Assembly: GCF_009389715.1 (NCBI RefSeq)
Contig: NW_024067666.1
Location: forward strand, 4,195,001 to 4,259,000
Direction: 5' to 3'
Length of the DNA: 64,000 nucleotides
Origin: Phoenix dactylifera
Lineage: Eukaryota; Streptophyta; Magnoliopsida; Arecales; Arecaceae
Shown here: positions 1 through 15,900 of the stretch, piece by piece
Numbering within the stretch: the first letter of the stretch is position 1
Layout: the number at the start of each line of letters is the position of its first letter
The notes under the pieces: generated by a model
The model's input: only the letters and a program-made list of their open reading frames with translations
What the model was told of the DNA's origin: nothing
Database searches by the model: none
Made by a program: the position numbers and the translations under genes

Positions 1-3000
1 GTCAAGAAAGATGGCTGGAGCATCCTCTCCTAACAGCAACTCTGTTGTGCCTAACCACTTACCTGCCTCACCAACAATAGCTTCAAAAATATTTGGAGCA
101 AGCAGAGCAAGTGCAGCAACATTTCATGGAAATGAGAATGATGTCGAGGAACTTGAGATGTTACTTGAGGTTATAATGATATTTCTACTTCTCGCAGTAA
201 ATTTTGTTCTGATATATCATTGTTAGAAACCATTCCTGTCCAATAAACAGATTCTAATGTGCGCTATACTCTAGCTATGCAGGCTTACTTTAGACAAGTT
301 GACAGCACCTTGAACCAATTGACCACGGTAAGCATCCCTTACTCAATTGAACTGGCTTCATTAATGTTAATGAGTAAAAGAAAGTCCTCCAAAATTTGTG
401 CTATCTGCTCTAATTTTTCTTATGGCACAGGCACTCATTTGTGTCTTAAAATGTTATACAGCCACTAGTGTAGGAGGAATCCTTGACATTTTGGTCTTTC
501 ACATATTATGGACTGTTAGGATGTCAGACAATACATGTTTTTACATGCCAAATATCATATGAAAGTATAACAAATAATTTTTCATGTTTAATATTTACAA
601 TAAAAATGATAACAAGTTTCTTGACAACGAGCTGAGTTTTTAAGAAAGGATTAAGACCTAAAATGCAGGTGATTGTGGTATGTTATATCTAATTGTGAAA
701 TTGTATTTTCTTATTACATTCTAATTCCATTTATGGTCAATTGTTGTAAACTGGATTGTCGCTACTTGTTTGATATTTTGGAGCTGAATATGCATGATAA
801 GACCTGAAGGCATCAGGCTAAAAACAGGGACATTAGTGGGCACAGTGGACACCTGTTAATTGAGGTCATGGAGATCTGAATATAATGTTACAAATAATGC
901 ATGACAATGATTTGAGGAGTTATGGCAAGGATAGCTACTTGGATTTGCAGTATGGCCAGGAAAAAGGAGGGAAAGGCCTAAGAGAACATTTATGGTAAAT
1001 CTATTACAAGTTGGAAAGACAACAAAATTCAATCGGAATCCCGTGCCTTGTTCTCGTAACTATGCCCTCTGAGTGTGGACAATTTTGAAGTTCACGCATT
1101 ACACAAGTGCGCGTACTCATACAAGCAATGGTCTTTGGAATAAAATTTGATGGAGCAAGAGGTTGCTTGTACTAATATAATTAGCTGGATGGGGAACCTG
1201 AATGTTACCATTTTCCTTGGCAAGTGAGGTTTGGTGGTTCCTTTCTTATAGTTTGGTGCATGGTTTTAAGATTTGGTTGAAGCAGAAAAGCTGTGATCCA
1301 GTTAGTTTGGTTTCAGCGGAAACTAAAATAGAAGCCAACGCTGTTTTGGGGTTTCCACAGTAAAGGTGACTGAGATCAATGTTTATGAGGCTTTTTAACC
1401 TGGTCCAATTTTTTAGTGAGGGTAGACTTCTTTTTTTTCCCCAAAAAAATCCCTTTAGTTGTTGATAGTTGGTTTTGCATCTAAAAACATTTTTTGCTTA
1501 ATTAAACTTGGATTTTGCAAATTTGAGAATATTTTGAAGCTTTAGGTTGGTGGGTTTCCTGAAGTTTAGTTGAAAAGAATGTTCTTTTTCTTGTTTCTCT
1601 AAAATAATTTCCAAGTTTGTATAAAACAAATAGATCTTGGAGATCTTGCCGACATAATATATTAAAATCTGATATTTTGGCTCATAAAATTTGAAATCCT
1701 TATATTATGTTTTTTCAAATATTTTAAATTCTGGATTTTTCATGTTTCTATTTTTTTTTTTTTTTTTTTTTTTTGGTAAAACGGCAGCTCACACATGACG
1801 AGCGTGAATGTTTCTAGTTATGTTTACAAGTAAGATCTTGCAACATTTTATGAAATTCCCTAACTTGGAGAACAATTTTTTTAAAAAGAAAGATTCTATT
1901 TACTTTTAAAAATTGATTACATGTTTTTGGGAAAAAGGATCATTACATCCAGAACAAATGCAAGTATTTAACTTCATACTTTTGTATGGTGTAGTCATAT
2001 AATTCCTTTTTTCTATACTATTATAATTCATACTGTGTTATCCTTTTTCACTAAATATTAGCATATTAATTATAATTAGCATGCTGCGTTAGATTATTCC
2101 AAACGATATATGTTGTCTAACTTTAACTTGTACTATTTTTAATTTTTTTATTTTTCTGAATAAGCTCTGGCTGTGTTCTGATTATAAAATAGTTTTTCGA
2201 AATATTTTTTATTCTTATTGTGAAATATTTTCCACAAGCTACCCCAAAAGCATTAAAGAAATTCTGTTCTTGTTTTGAGTTTATTGATTGAATCCCACTT
2301 CTGTAACCTTGCGTGTTGCTCGGTAAACCATGCCATATGAATTTTTGTTGGAGGTGGAACTTAAACCTGAAGATGGCATGGAAGATTGGAAGAGGTAGTC
2401 TGTGAAGGAAAATAATCTCTTTTGGAAGTTTTTAACCATACTTTGCAGTTTTTTTTCTATTTTTTGCTAGTCCTTTCTTGGTTGTATTATTGAGGGAGTG
2501 TCCATTGTTTAATTTTCACTTTTTTTGTTAAAAGAAAAGTAGAAATTGTTGCTCTTTCTTTGAAAAAAGGTTATGGCATCTAATGAGTCTATCAGGCTTT
2601 TGTTTCACTAGTTATTTTGAAATGTTTGCAGACGGTGTTCGGTGATGTGTTATGTGTGAAAATTGCTTGATATGTGTGCTGCATGTAGAGCTATGATTTT
2701 GTTGAAAACTGTCATTCTCTAAGGCGAAGTTGGAGAAAGATGCCAGTGTTATATCTTTATGACTTTTGTCATAATTTTTGCATTGTTAAAATACTGCTTG
2801 CAATCTTATGCATCTTCTAGTTCCATGAAGGTGATTGCTGTTATACATGTTCAAGAAGAGGCAGGTAAGAAGGTAGATGAAGTTTGACAGATTAGGATTC
2901 CAGAAATGAAAATTTGTATTACAGATACTATTCCATGTGAGGATGGCCTTGATGGGAGACAATGCATGGCTTCCCTAGGACTTCTAATTGAGTTGTGATT

Positions 3001-4701
3001 TTTCGATGCTGTTATTTGTTTTTTTTTCTCCTCTTTTCATGTGTATGTTCTCTGATTATGAAATACACATATTTCTAATAGAAAATAATTTTTTTCTGTT
3101 GACTTTGTTTCAATCTGAATTTTCATTTATCATACAAGTGCCTCAAATGAATTACTGAAGTCTTCATTTAGATTCTTCCAAGCTTACAGAAATCTTTAAA
3201 GGTCATTCTGACATGAGCTTAAACTATTTCTCTATTTTAACCTTACTACAATCCGTCTTGATTCTTCCAAGCTTCCAAAAATCTTTTAGGGTTGCTCCAA
3301 CATGAGTTTAACCATCTGAAGTTCTAAATTATTTGGCAGGTTGCATTGTGCTTTCTACTCTTCTACATTACATTGTAGCTCCCACTCTTACCGAGTACCT
3401 TTGACCTGGCACCATTTTTCCCAGTCTCAGTCCCAAGGCCTGATCATAAGAATTTTTAAATTTATTTTGATCATATATTGTTTCATTGAATTGAGTCCAT
3501 ATTATTGGGAAAAGGCAAGTGGTTTAGTGTTAATGGATGTACATGTATTCATGCATCAGTAATCCTACTATTAATACAATGAATACCATATCTAATGAAT
3601 TACTCACTAGTTGTTATGTTTACATATTGCTTATTTCTCTTCGTCGTTGGTCTTCACCCCACTGTCTTATCAAGGTATCATGGCATAATAGGTTGACAAG
3701 CACAGCAGGAATAGAATATATGATTTGTATCATGAGTCCGATTGATCGAAGTCTTATTCCTTTATTCATTTGTTTTCTCTGCCTATTCCTGGGATAACTT
3801 TTTTTCAGTTTTTTTAAGTTGAAAGAATCATTTCAGATTTTATATAATTACTCAAAATTGTTATACTTTTGGATAAGCTGGGCATTGGATGAAAGTGATA
3901 CATCATTGGCTGTTCATAATTTCTGTCTCCACTTTGTTTCTGAAAATTGTCGCATCTTTCTTTGCAGCTGCGGGAATACATCGATGACACTGAGGACTAT
4001 ATCAATTTTCAGGTGGCTTCTAAATACTAAAAAGTCCTTTTGTTTGCCTTAAAATAACTCAAGTGGTTCTCATGAATAGTGTGATAAACACCGAAATGTT
4101 CTAAATTATGCAGCTTGACAATCACCGAAATCAGTTAATTCAGGTGACAATTTCTACCTCTATTGTTTATTTTTAAAACTTTATTCAGCCTGTAGTGAAT
4201 GTCAGAAGTCCCACATTGTTCTGATGGCAATCAGATCACATTTCAAGATTTGCTTGTTATTTTGCCAAATCAAGCACTTTGTGACTTCTTTTGTATTTGC
4301 TGCAATATGCTCTTGCTTATGTGCTTTTGGAGGCTTTGGTTCTCTTTCTGGTTGGGTGCCTGATAGGTCCAGCCTTACTTTTATCATACTGATGGCAGTT
4401 AGAGCTTTTCTTGAATGGCGCTACTGCTGCCCTCACTGTTTACTCTCTAGTTGCTGGGATTTTTGGCATGAATATCCCATTTTCATGGAATGATAACCAT
4501 GGATACCTGTTCAAATGGGTGAGTATCTATGAATTAGTGGATAGAAGGGCTATTCGACATGCATAAAATGTTTCTCATATCTTGCCTACATCTTGGTTTT
4601 TCATTGTTGAACAGGTGGTTGGTATATCAGGACTTGTGTCTGGATTGCTGTTCATTTTTGTTGTTTTTTACGCTCGCTGCAGAGGACTTATTGGGTCTTG
4701 A
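1..4701 (+). CDS. MRS2: MRS2/CorA-type magnesium transporter, 3' part
   Basis: This is the C-terminal part of a plant MRS2 (MGT) Mg2+ channel, a membrane protein of the CorA superfamily. The N-terminus lies left of the window. Exons: 1-169 (frame from base 2), 283-327, 3968-4012, 4114-4143, 4399-4518 and 4615-4701 (TGA), all joined in phase 0, giving about 164 residues. The order matches the family: DVEELEMLLE, then AYFRQVDSTLNQLTT, then LREYIDDTEDYINFQ, then LDNHRNQLIQ, then TM1 ending in the diagnostic GMN (codons 4465-4473), a short loop, and TM2 in the last exon. In this family TM1-GMN-loop-TM2 forms the pore and selectivity loop of a pentamer. It most resembles the branch with LDNHRNQLIQ and GMNIP. 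Which membrane it serves cannot be told without the N-terminus. The donor at 170 (gttata) is weak but family alignment supports it. Confidence 0.93.
328..3967 (+). other. Long MRS2 intron (3.6 kb)
   Basis: AT-rich intron between two 45-nt exons. It has a T tract near 1741-1765 and a diverged local duplication (3171-3224 and 3260-3313). No coding homology or recognisable transposon protein was seen. Short open frames here are not gene-like. Confidence 0.8.
3171..3313. repeat. Diverged 54-bp direct duplication in MRS2 intron
   Basis: Two copies, 3171-3224 and 3260-3313, both begin GATTCTTCCAAGCTT and end with ACATGAGYTTAA. The period is 89 bp. Confidence 0.65.
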
Positions 4702-5534
4702 TTTCCAGAGGTATGCATGATTGAGGAGTCAGTTTATAAATTTCTCCCCATGCAATCACTAGCAAGATCTAATCCACGCAAATTATTTTCAAATCATTCT
4801 CTTAATTGGAATTGCTCAATTTTTCTGCGTTGCTATGTTTGGCTGATGACTGCTTGTTCTCTTTTCCTTTGCCAGAACCTGTGAGATGTCAAATATTCCT
4901 AAAAATTTGCTACTCCGCATTGGAGGCAAGATAAAAGTCTTGGCCCGAGGAGCTTGGTGCCTGGTTCACAACAAAATTCCACTTCCATGGGTCATGGTCT
5001 ATTGTATTAGTTCATTTTTGTACTATCATTTCACAAGTATTTCTTTTTGTTGGTGTTTCCTCTAAAATCAAGTTATTCAAGCCAGAAGTTCTAGAAAGAG
5101 TACATTGGTTTGTTTTGTTTGTCTAATACATATATTTCTTCGATCAGTTTCTTCTACCCTATAGTTCCTTCTGTCAAGTTATTTAGCCTGCCTCCGCTCT
5201 ATGTCCACTTGGACGCAAGCTGGCATAATTTGCAACCATCCAAGGAGATGGCGCGGTCGTTGCCGGTTTCATTTCTATGAAAAATTATGAATTCAGTGTT
5301 CTTCCTCACTTTTAATTGATTTGCATTTCTTATTTCCGTCGGTCCAAGAGGAGAAAGGAGGGATATTTTGTTGAAGTTGAAATACGTTGCCTTCACAAAT
5401 TATAAATTAACAAGACCGACATACATGTGAAACTCCAGATGTTGGCAATACTAGGTTGCACTAGTAGAGCTGACCATAGGCCATGCATCAGGCCTAAATT
5501 CTGTTAATTTTTAACCGAGCTTCGCATTGGGCGT
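4702..5534. other. MRS2 3' UTR and intergenic DNA
   Basis: The transporter stop codon is at 4699-4701. The following AT-rich DNA probably includes the 3' UTR, possibly with a further spliced segment near 4876. No gene was recognised. Confidence 0.5.
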
Positions 5535-8085
<2,551 letters not shown>

Positions 8086-9010
8086 ATTGTAAGTGGGAGA
8101 GCCGGTTGAACAAAGATAAGTGTATTTGCTTAAAAAAGAACTTGACTTAATGTCCAAAAACAAATGGGATAATGTAAAATGTCCACGAAGAAATAGGGTT
8201 GGTCGTAAAACTATCCACACAGCATATATACTAGTATTATACTTAAAATTTGCAATAGAATCAATATATGTGATATATAAATATTATTTTATTTAAATAA
8301 AAGAAATTATAACCATGCAAAGCTTGTAAGAAGATATGCACTTTGACATATTCTTTATTAAAGGGCATGTACCCAGCGATTCTCAAAAATTTTATAATTT
8401 GCTGTCTCATGAGCATGCATGAAGGTGCCTTTTTGTAATACAATACACGTTAGACTCCGGTTTTGCTTTGTATAACGAAGTGGCATTTATCTCCTTTTTG
8501 CCTCTTCTTTCTTTTTCTCATAGATGGTCGAAATAGGGGCCCCAATTTTATTTTCTAATGGAGACTACAACATCTATAATAACTTATATGCTTATGCAAC
8601 ATAATGAGAAGAGATAAGGATGGGTTCAAGGTTGGAAAATTAATTTTCTTTACACACTTTTATTATCTTTCTTTAAGAAAAGGAGCTAGGTGAGCAAAGA
8701 TGGGTGAAATATCCTAGAAGAAATGGGGCAATGATTAGATATCTAACTTGAGATTATGCTATTGTAGAAGTTGAATTTGATAGTAGATTCAATAAATGTG
8801 ACACATAAAAGCTTGTTCAATTTAAAAAAAATCAAATTGTAACGGCGCCAAGCTTGCCAAAAGATAGTCACTCAGACTTTCATTGATATATCCTCGATTT
8901 GAGGAGCATGCATGGGAATACCCTAATGCAATGCAATACATATCATGTGTCATTTTTGCTTAGTATAATAAAGTGAATTTTATCTTTTCCCTTCCTCCCC
9001 TCCCTTCGGT
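8086..9010. repeat. Diverged tandem duplication
   Basis: Segments at about 8086-8515 and 8685-9010 share an ordered series of blocks: GTTGAACAAAGAT/GGTGAGCAAAGAT, GAAGAAATRGGG, ATTCAATAWATGTGA, AAGCTTGYMARAAGAT, GAGCATGCATG, AATACAATACA/AATGCAATACA, TTTTGCTT and GTATAA. The second copy is shorter. The similarity is clear but low, so the duplication is old. Confidence 0.6.
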
Positions 9011-9522
9011 TTTTTTTTTTTTTTTCTTTCCCTCTCTTTTTTTTTGTTTTTTCCTCTCTCAAGGTGGTCTAGGTGACTGCCCCCCACCTTTGGTGGTTGG
9101 AGCCTAGAAGCTGACCCTCTTCCCATTTATGTGCACTTTAAGATAAATGTTGAACCGAAGTGCCACCTCGTCAAAAAAGAATACCGGTTCTCACTAAACC
9201 AGCACAAGCCAAACCAAAAACAAAAACATAAAGAAGAGAGAGCGAGCGAGAGAGAGCCGGATTTGGGTTCAGGTTCGGGTTCGGGTTCGACCAACCCAAC
9301 GGTTCAATTCTGAACCGCCCAACTGTGGCGCACGTTAGCGTCCGGCTTTGCCCAAGGAGAGATGGTCTACCCACCTCGAGGACGCGTGGGTTCGGCCCGA
9401 GCACGCGAAAAACCTCCTCGTTCCGTGCTCTCCTTTTTTTTTTTTTTTTATCTTCTCTTTTCATATTTATCACTTTTATTATAAATATTTATTCTCCGCC
9501 CCCACCCGTTTCTCCTGCCTTC

Positions 9523-9525
<3 letters not shown>
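9011..9525. other. Intergenic DNA upstream of DRIP
   Basis: T-rich tracts at 9009-9058, then a short run of degenerate GGTTCGGGTTC words (about 9263-9310), then GC-rich promoter-proximal DNA and another T tract at 9430-9450. No coding signal. Confidence 0.5.

Positions 9526-9564
<39 letters not shown>
9526..9564. repeat. (CT)n tract in DRIP leader/promoter
   Basis: About 39 bp of nearly pure CT, 300 bp upstream of the DRIP start codon. Pyrimidine-rich stretches like this are common around plant transcription starts and 5' UTRs. Confidence 0.9.
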
Positions 9565-9752
9565 GGGGCTCCTCGTCGTCGCTCGATCCCTCTCTCTTTC
9601 GCCCGCTCTCCCACTCTCCTCCCCCCTTTCCTTCTCCAAATCCACCCTCAGACCGCTCTCCTCTTCCTTTTCTCCGCATAAAATCCGATCGTTATCCGTT
9701 CTCGTCGTCAGATCCCCCTCGTTTCTGCTTTCCCTACGTGATTAGGCGATCA

Positions 9753-9915
9753 ATGTGGGTTCCGAAGCCGTAGGGATGGTAGGGGACGGCGGGCTGTGGC
9801 GCTGCGAGCAGGCATGCAGGGAGGCGTGCTGAGCGGCGCGGGGGCCGCGGGCTGGCGGTGCAGGAGATGGCCAACGACGGGTCCGGGACGGCGGCGCGGC
9901 CGCCGCAGGTGGTGA
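9753..9915 (+). promoter_or_regulatory. Three upstream ORFs in the DRIP leader
   Basis: If the leader is unspliced, the DRIP AUG (9867) is preceded by three AUGs with short frames: 9753-9773 (6 codons), 9776-9832 (18 codons) and 9814-9915 (33 codons). The last is in another frame and overlaps the DRIP start. This arrangement would be expected to lower translation of the main frame. Whether these bases are in the mature mRNA is not shown by the sequence. Confidence 0.5.
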
Positions 9916-12900
9916 TGGTCAAGAGGGAGCTGCTGGCCGCGTGCATGACGTGTCCCCTCTGTCACAAGCTCCTCCGCGACGCCACCACCATCTCCGAATG
10001 CCTCCACACGTGTGAGCCCCCCTCTCCGCTTTCTCCTCTCCGTCTCTCTCTTCTTCTCTGGGTTTCGCCATCTCGGTTGATTCATTTTATTGAATTTTTT
10101 TTCCCCTACGTGGGTGCCGTTTGGTTTCGGGCTATTCGATTCCGGGTTCATGAATTTATATTTCCTGGTTCTGTTCTGTGATGTTTTTTTTTATATTTTT
10201 GGTAATTATTCGATCTAGCGATCTGGGTTTTCCTTTGTTTCAATTGGTTTTTTGAGATTGGAGGCTGGTCTTGTGTCGAAACTGGTTTCAAAGGTGGTTC
10301 TTCTATGGTTTCGGTCCGTTCCCCTTTGACACGAGGTCCTGCAGTCGCATGCACCGTTGGCTGTTTCGGCTTCTGTGTTGTCTTCTTCCGGCTCTGCCGC
10401 CATAGTGAGGTAGGAGGAGGTTGATGAGTGTTCGCACATGGAGAAAGGTGGTACCTTTATCTGGTTACTGGTGTCATTACTCATCTGGCACCGGCAGAAG
10501 CTATTGAGATTAAAGGTGGACATTTTCGAGTGTTTTTTAGTTGAAAGGAGCAGGGGAAGCTCCATGCATGCTGTTGTGATTCCATCAGAAATTAAATTTC
10601 ATCTAGCTGTTGCCCTCTGCGTCTTAATAATTTAGTATGGAAGCAGCAAACTTTGGGTATCTTTCCTTTTCTGAGAGAAGTGGACATCAAATATATGATT
10701 TTACTATACAATGTTGAACGTCCTCTTCCATATACTAGAATTGAGTTGGGAATTGCATTAATGTCCTTATGATCGAAACTGTTGTCTGTCCGTTAAATCT
10801 ATGCTTCAGAGTTCCTTGACTCTATAATATATGACACTTGGTACTCGATAGACTTCTTTTCTGTTCTTCAGTTTATATTTCATGCTTTTTACCAATATAG
10901 GAAAAAATTGCTGTATATGTCCATAACAGTACTTATCATGAGAGGTTTTGCACAAAATCTTTGTAGCTGCATGTCTACATGCTTCTATTCAGTTGAAGCT
11001 GCGTAGCCGTTAATTGTTGATCAATCATGATACACCGAGCTTCTATTTGTCGTTAGTTAGTTTGTAATCTTTATTGGCTTGTTTATTAGGTTGTCATGCC
11101 AGTTGAACCTGCTTAGTTGTTAAGTATTGACTAATCATGATCATGAAGCTACTAATAATGATTAATTAGTTCATCAGGTTGGTTGTAAGGTTGTCATGCT
11201 GGGGGCATATCTTTGTCTAGAGAATCTTAATTTGAGTCGCAGTTTCCTGATTCTGTTGTAAGTACACTGTCGCTGAACTTCCCAAACATTTCATTTCAGC
11301 AGTTCCTTGATGAAGTCACTGTTCTTGTTTTCTTATTTCTGGCTAAGGTTATCTCTGAAGGCTAGTAATTACTCTAGGGCCTCATCGTATATGAATATAT
11401 CATGTTTCTCTACTCCTAAATTATATTTCTATCCGTCAACTTTAAATTATTTTTTGATAGTCAAATATTTGATGCTTTTTTTAATGTTATCTTAAAGCAA
11501 TGAATAGAGCATTTCTTGCTCGTCTGCTATTCTATTTTCCCTAGAGGGAATCCCGGTATGCTTAGTGAGTTGGTGATGTAACAATTCTTTAATATTTTTA
11601 TCATTGAAACAGTTTGCAGGAAGTGTATCTTGGAGAAACTCACCGACGAGGAGTTAGATTGCTGCCCAATATGCAATACCGATCTGGGTTGTGCTCCAAT
11701 AGAGAAGCTCAGGTTATTTCTTTTCTCTGGAAATATTTAGACTTTCAGTTGTTATATTGCTCAGTTAAGTTTCTAACTTTGTTTGCTAACCCTTACTTCA
11801 AAGCATCTTGGATAAAAAACCTGTAGAATATTATGGCTAAACTATTGGGGATATTAATACAATAGAATTTCAACCTGTGCATTAAAGTTATTCTTTGTTA
11901 GATTGAGTGGAGAGTAGTAATGGGAAGAACAAAAAAAAAAGAAAAAGAAAAAAGAAACATAGATGGGATTATCAGCCTTTTATTTTCTAAGGGTGTGAAA
12001 TAGAAAGATAGGGATCTTAGTTACTTGAACTGAGAATGGATTTGGATACAAGAGCAGGAAGCGTGGCTTTGGAAAGTTTTTTTAGCAAAAAGTGCCAAGG
12101 AAGTGAGTTTGGAAGCAAGATTCTAAAGAAACTTCAAAGCAGTTTCAGCACCTGAAGTATAAGATTCTAGCTACTAAAATGAGGTATTTCCAAATGTCAA
12201 AAAGAGGAGAGAGAGTTGCAATTGTGAGGGTCGTGAACTGCAGCTACATATGATAATAATCTATGTGGGAAAACAAATACATAAAGGTAGATTCCCTGAA
12301 ACCAAAATGGCATGAGATAGTAGCCTCTTGAAGAAATTCAAGAAAAATTGGGACCTATAAACCCTTTTTAGTGCAGATTATTTTCCACATGACCATAAGT
12401 TCCCCTTTACAGCCCAGAAATTGATATATATTTTTTTGAAATTGATAAGGTATGTTTATTTAAACTATATTTTGAAAGTGTTTCTCAAAAGCTTGATTTG
12501 ATAATATAATAATCCACAAGTAAAAGTCTGTGTAACTTTTTTTATTTTTTGTATAGACCTAGTGCATAATGATATCAGGCTGGCTGATTCTTTTGTCTCT
12601 AATATTTAGTTGAAGCACATAGTGTTATCTCCTACAAATCCATTGGTACATCAACAATGTCTCCGTATAGTAATATCTATAACCATAAAGTTTAAGCTAT
12701 GTCCCAAGGTTTTCTATACTGATCCGTATTGCCCCATACCAAGCTTACCGTACAGATCCAATAGGGTATTGGTAGAGTATAGGGGCTTGTTATGATACCA
12801 TACCAATACATGGTATTGCTGCTGTCTTGCCTCCAGCAGCATCCTACGAGGGTTGTCTTTCCAACCCATCCCGAACCGTACCATTAAAGTACCAGTGTGG

Positions 12901-15900
12901 GGTCTGATATTGAGTCTGAAAATGTTGGTGGAGCAACGCATATCAGCACTTGATCTTGCTGCATCCCGTTGTGTTTTCCCTGATTGATACCAGTGCTTTG
13001 GCGGCCTGAGTGAAACTAACCAATATAATTCATTATTCCTATTAGAAATACCAAAGGCAGGGTCATCCTTCCAGGTGTGTTCACTATTAAGCCTTCAGTT
13101 TTGGAGTTTAAATGTGATCAGTGCTAAACGTGAATGCTACATAGGCTATTTTCATGCAAAGAGGTAGTCATTAAGCATAAAACACAATCAATTCCCCTCA
13201 AAACTTCCTTTAATAGCCCTATCATGGGATCTGTAACATTAATGCATCTCAAGCCAGAGCTCAAATCTTGCACAATTTTTATTCCTCTCTTTTGATTGCT
13301 TACCAATGTATTTGCTAGATTTACAACAACTTTTTTTAATACATGCTGAGTTTGCATGAAAGGAAAGCACTAAGCCTGTATCCTTTCACTGAATAATCCA
13401 TAGTAACAGAGGAGTTAATCTGTTTATAGACCACTCCACTCATCCTGAAACCAAACTTGAAGCTCACCTTAGCCTTCTAGTGGAGCACTGAAAAAGATCT
13501 TAGCTATGGCATCAAACTCTAATCCTTGAAACCTTTTTGCCTTACAAAGTCCTTGTTTTATATCTATTGTTTAGAAGTCTCTAATAAGATACCAAAAAGA
13601 ATAGCATTATAATTTTTCCAATGGATCCCCAGGTCATTACCCTGAATATTTTTAAAGCCCTAGATTTTCCATTTATCAACCGTTGTACTAAATTGGTTGA
13701 TTTTTATAATTCTATTGCCATGTGCTGGAAGCACCTAAGACACTAGAAGCATAACTCTTGCAATCTGTTCTCCCTGTTGTCTTATAAGTGAAGTGTTAAG
13801 TCTAGTGATCAGAGCAAAGAAGCATCAAAGCAAGTAGGCACCATCTTTTTCTTTGTTCATCCTCCAAATGTGCCTCCAGTGTGCAGATTAAAAAGCTACC
13901 ATGCAAAGCAATGGTGTTAGGTTTCTTGAAAGGCGGAGCTATAATGTCATGGAATAATTAATCTGTAATGACTTGAAATTGTTGAAAATGTAGGTGGTAC
14001 TTGTGTAGGTCTTTGTGATTTCATGGCACTGAAACTATGTCCATTTTAGCAAAACTTGTTGAAATGATTTCTTGCTCCATTTGAAGCACATCCTAGTGTC
14101 TTTCACCTTTTATTTTGTTGTTAGAGTTTCAACTCAATTGCATATTTCTGTTTATATGTGGTTTTTCCACTTCGGCCTGTTAATTGCATTGCTGAACTTG
14201 GAAATTATGTGATCTTGCTGTAATTATATGTTGCCTTTGGAGGGATCTTGTTTTCCCAGCTAAATGGTTGAAAGACAGAAAGCTTGTGGGTGATGTCTAA
14301 ATTTTGTTAGACTGGAGCCTGCCTTGCTTCACCAAACTTGGGAGCATGAAAATTCATTTTATTGAAGTTGAATGCAACAAGAAGAATCTCAAGAGAGTTA
14401 TTTCGTCTAACTTTATGCTTACATGCGTTGTGGAAGTGCATGAATTGATGCTAGAATGTACGCAGACCTGATCACAATCTACAAGATGTGAGAGCAAAGA
14501 TATTTCCATTCAAAAGAAGAAAGGTTAATGCTCCGGAAATTGTGCCTCCCATTGCATTGCCTGTTAGAAGAAAAGAAAGATCACTTTCTTCTTTGGTCGT
14601 CAACACTCCTCGAATAGCAACACAGACAGGTCTGACAGGAAGAAGGACAAAAGCTGTAGCTAGAAGGGCTGCTGCACTACGTGGATTAAGTCCTGTTATT
14701 AACCAGTCTATTAAAAAAGAAGATAATAATGCTGAAAAGCAAGCAGAAGACTCAATCTCAACTGAGACTTCGAGCAAGATGACTCAGAACAGAAGACAGG
14801 TAGAATTATGATCATTGTTTTTTATATCTCTGATTTAAGTGGAAAATACTCTTCATATACTTACTCGTGCTCAGAGCTGCCTTTCTATAATTATCTATAT
14901 TGACATTCGTATTTGGTGAACCTTCCAGAGTTCTACAAAAGCAGAGCCATCTAACCATAGACCTAACAAAGATACAGAGAATGGTGAAGAGTCCTTTTTG
15001 GATAAGACTGAGCTTTTGAAACCTTTAAATTTCCTGGTTGAAGCTGCAAACAGATCAAAGTCTCCTAAGTCTAGTCCATGGAGTCCTGTTATAAAGGCAG
15101 AGCAAATCAATGGTGCTGATAATGAAGTACAGTTTCATAAGGTGAAGGGTAGGGAACATCCAAATAAATTGAAAATTCATGATGAGAAGCATGAAAGTGT
15201 TCCAATGCATCCAGTGATGGCAAGAGCTAGGAGACTGCAAGGAAATAGCCGAAAGAGGAAAGAGTTAGGAACCTCAACTCAGGCACTGCTTGATTCTGCA
15301 GGTGCTCAACGTGAAAGGAGGATAAATCAAGTTTGGTTTTCATTAGTTCCCTCTTTTGACCAGTGAGAAACTGTTCCCTTTTCTGGAAGTTATAGTTGTA
15401 ATTTCTATGCTTTGTTATTTTTAAAAGCCTCTTTTCTGAGTTTGCAACATGGTTTCAGGGAAGGAGATTCGCAATTGCCCCAGGTACCTGCAAATTACTT
15501 GAGGATCAAGTGAGTTTTCCCTCCTCAATATGGCTCTAGAACATGCTAATGTCACAATTAACTATTTTGCATTGTTCAAAAGGTATCTCATTTTGCTTTA
15601 TTTGTTTTTGTCATTTTGAATGTCATGTGTAAAGTTATGCTATAAGATGCATTCTTTTCAGGATGTTTTTGATGTGACAGAGCCATTCTGGGAAACATTT
15701 TAGTTTTTTAAGAAATAGAATAGAGTATGAACATGAAAATTAAATGGTAAAGAAGAAAGGAAAATGAAGTAAACTCTCCATGTCTTTTATGCTAAATTGG
15801 TGTTGCATGCAGCTGTGACCTAAGAAAGGGATATATAACATATTCACATTATCAAAAAGTGTACATAATGCCCTTATTTTCTTCAGATAAAGCCATGGCT

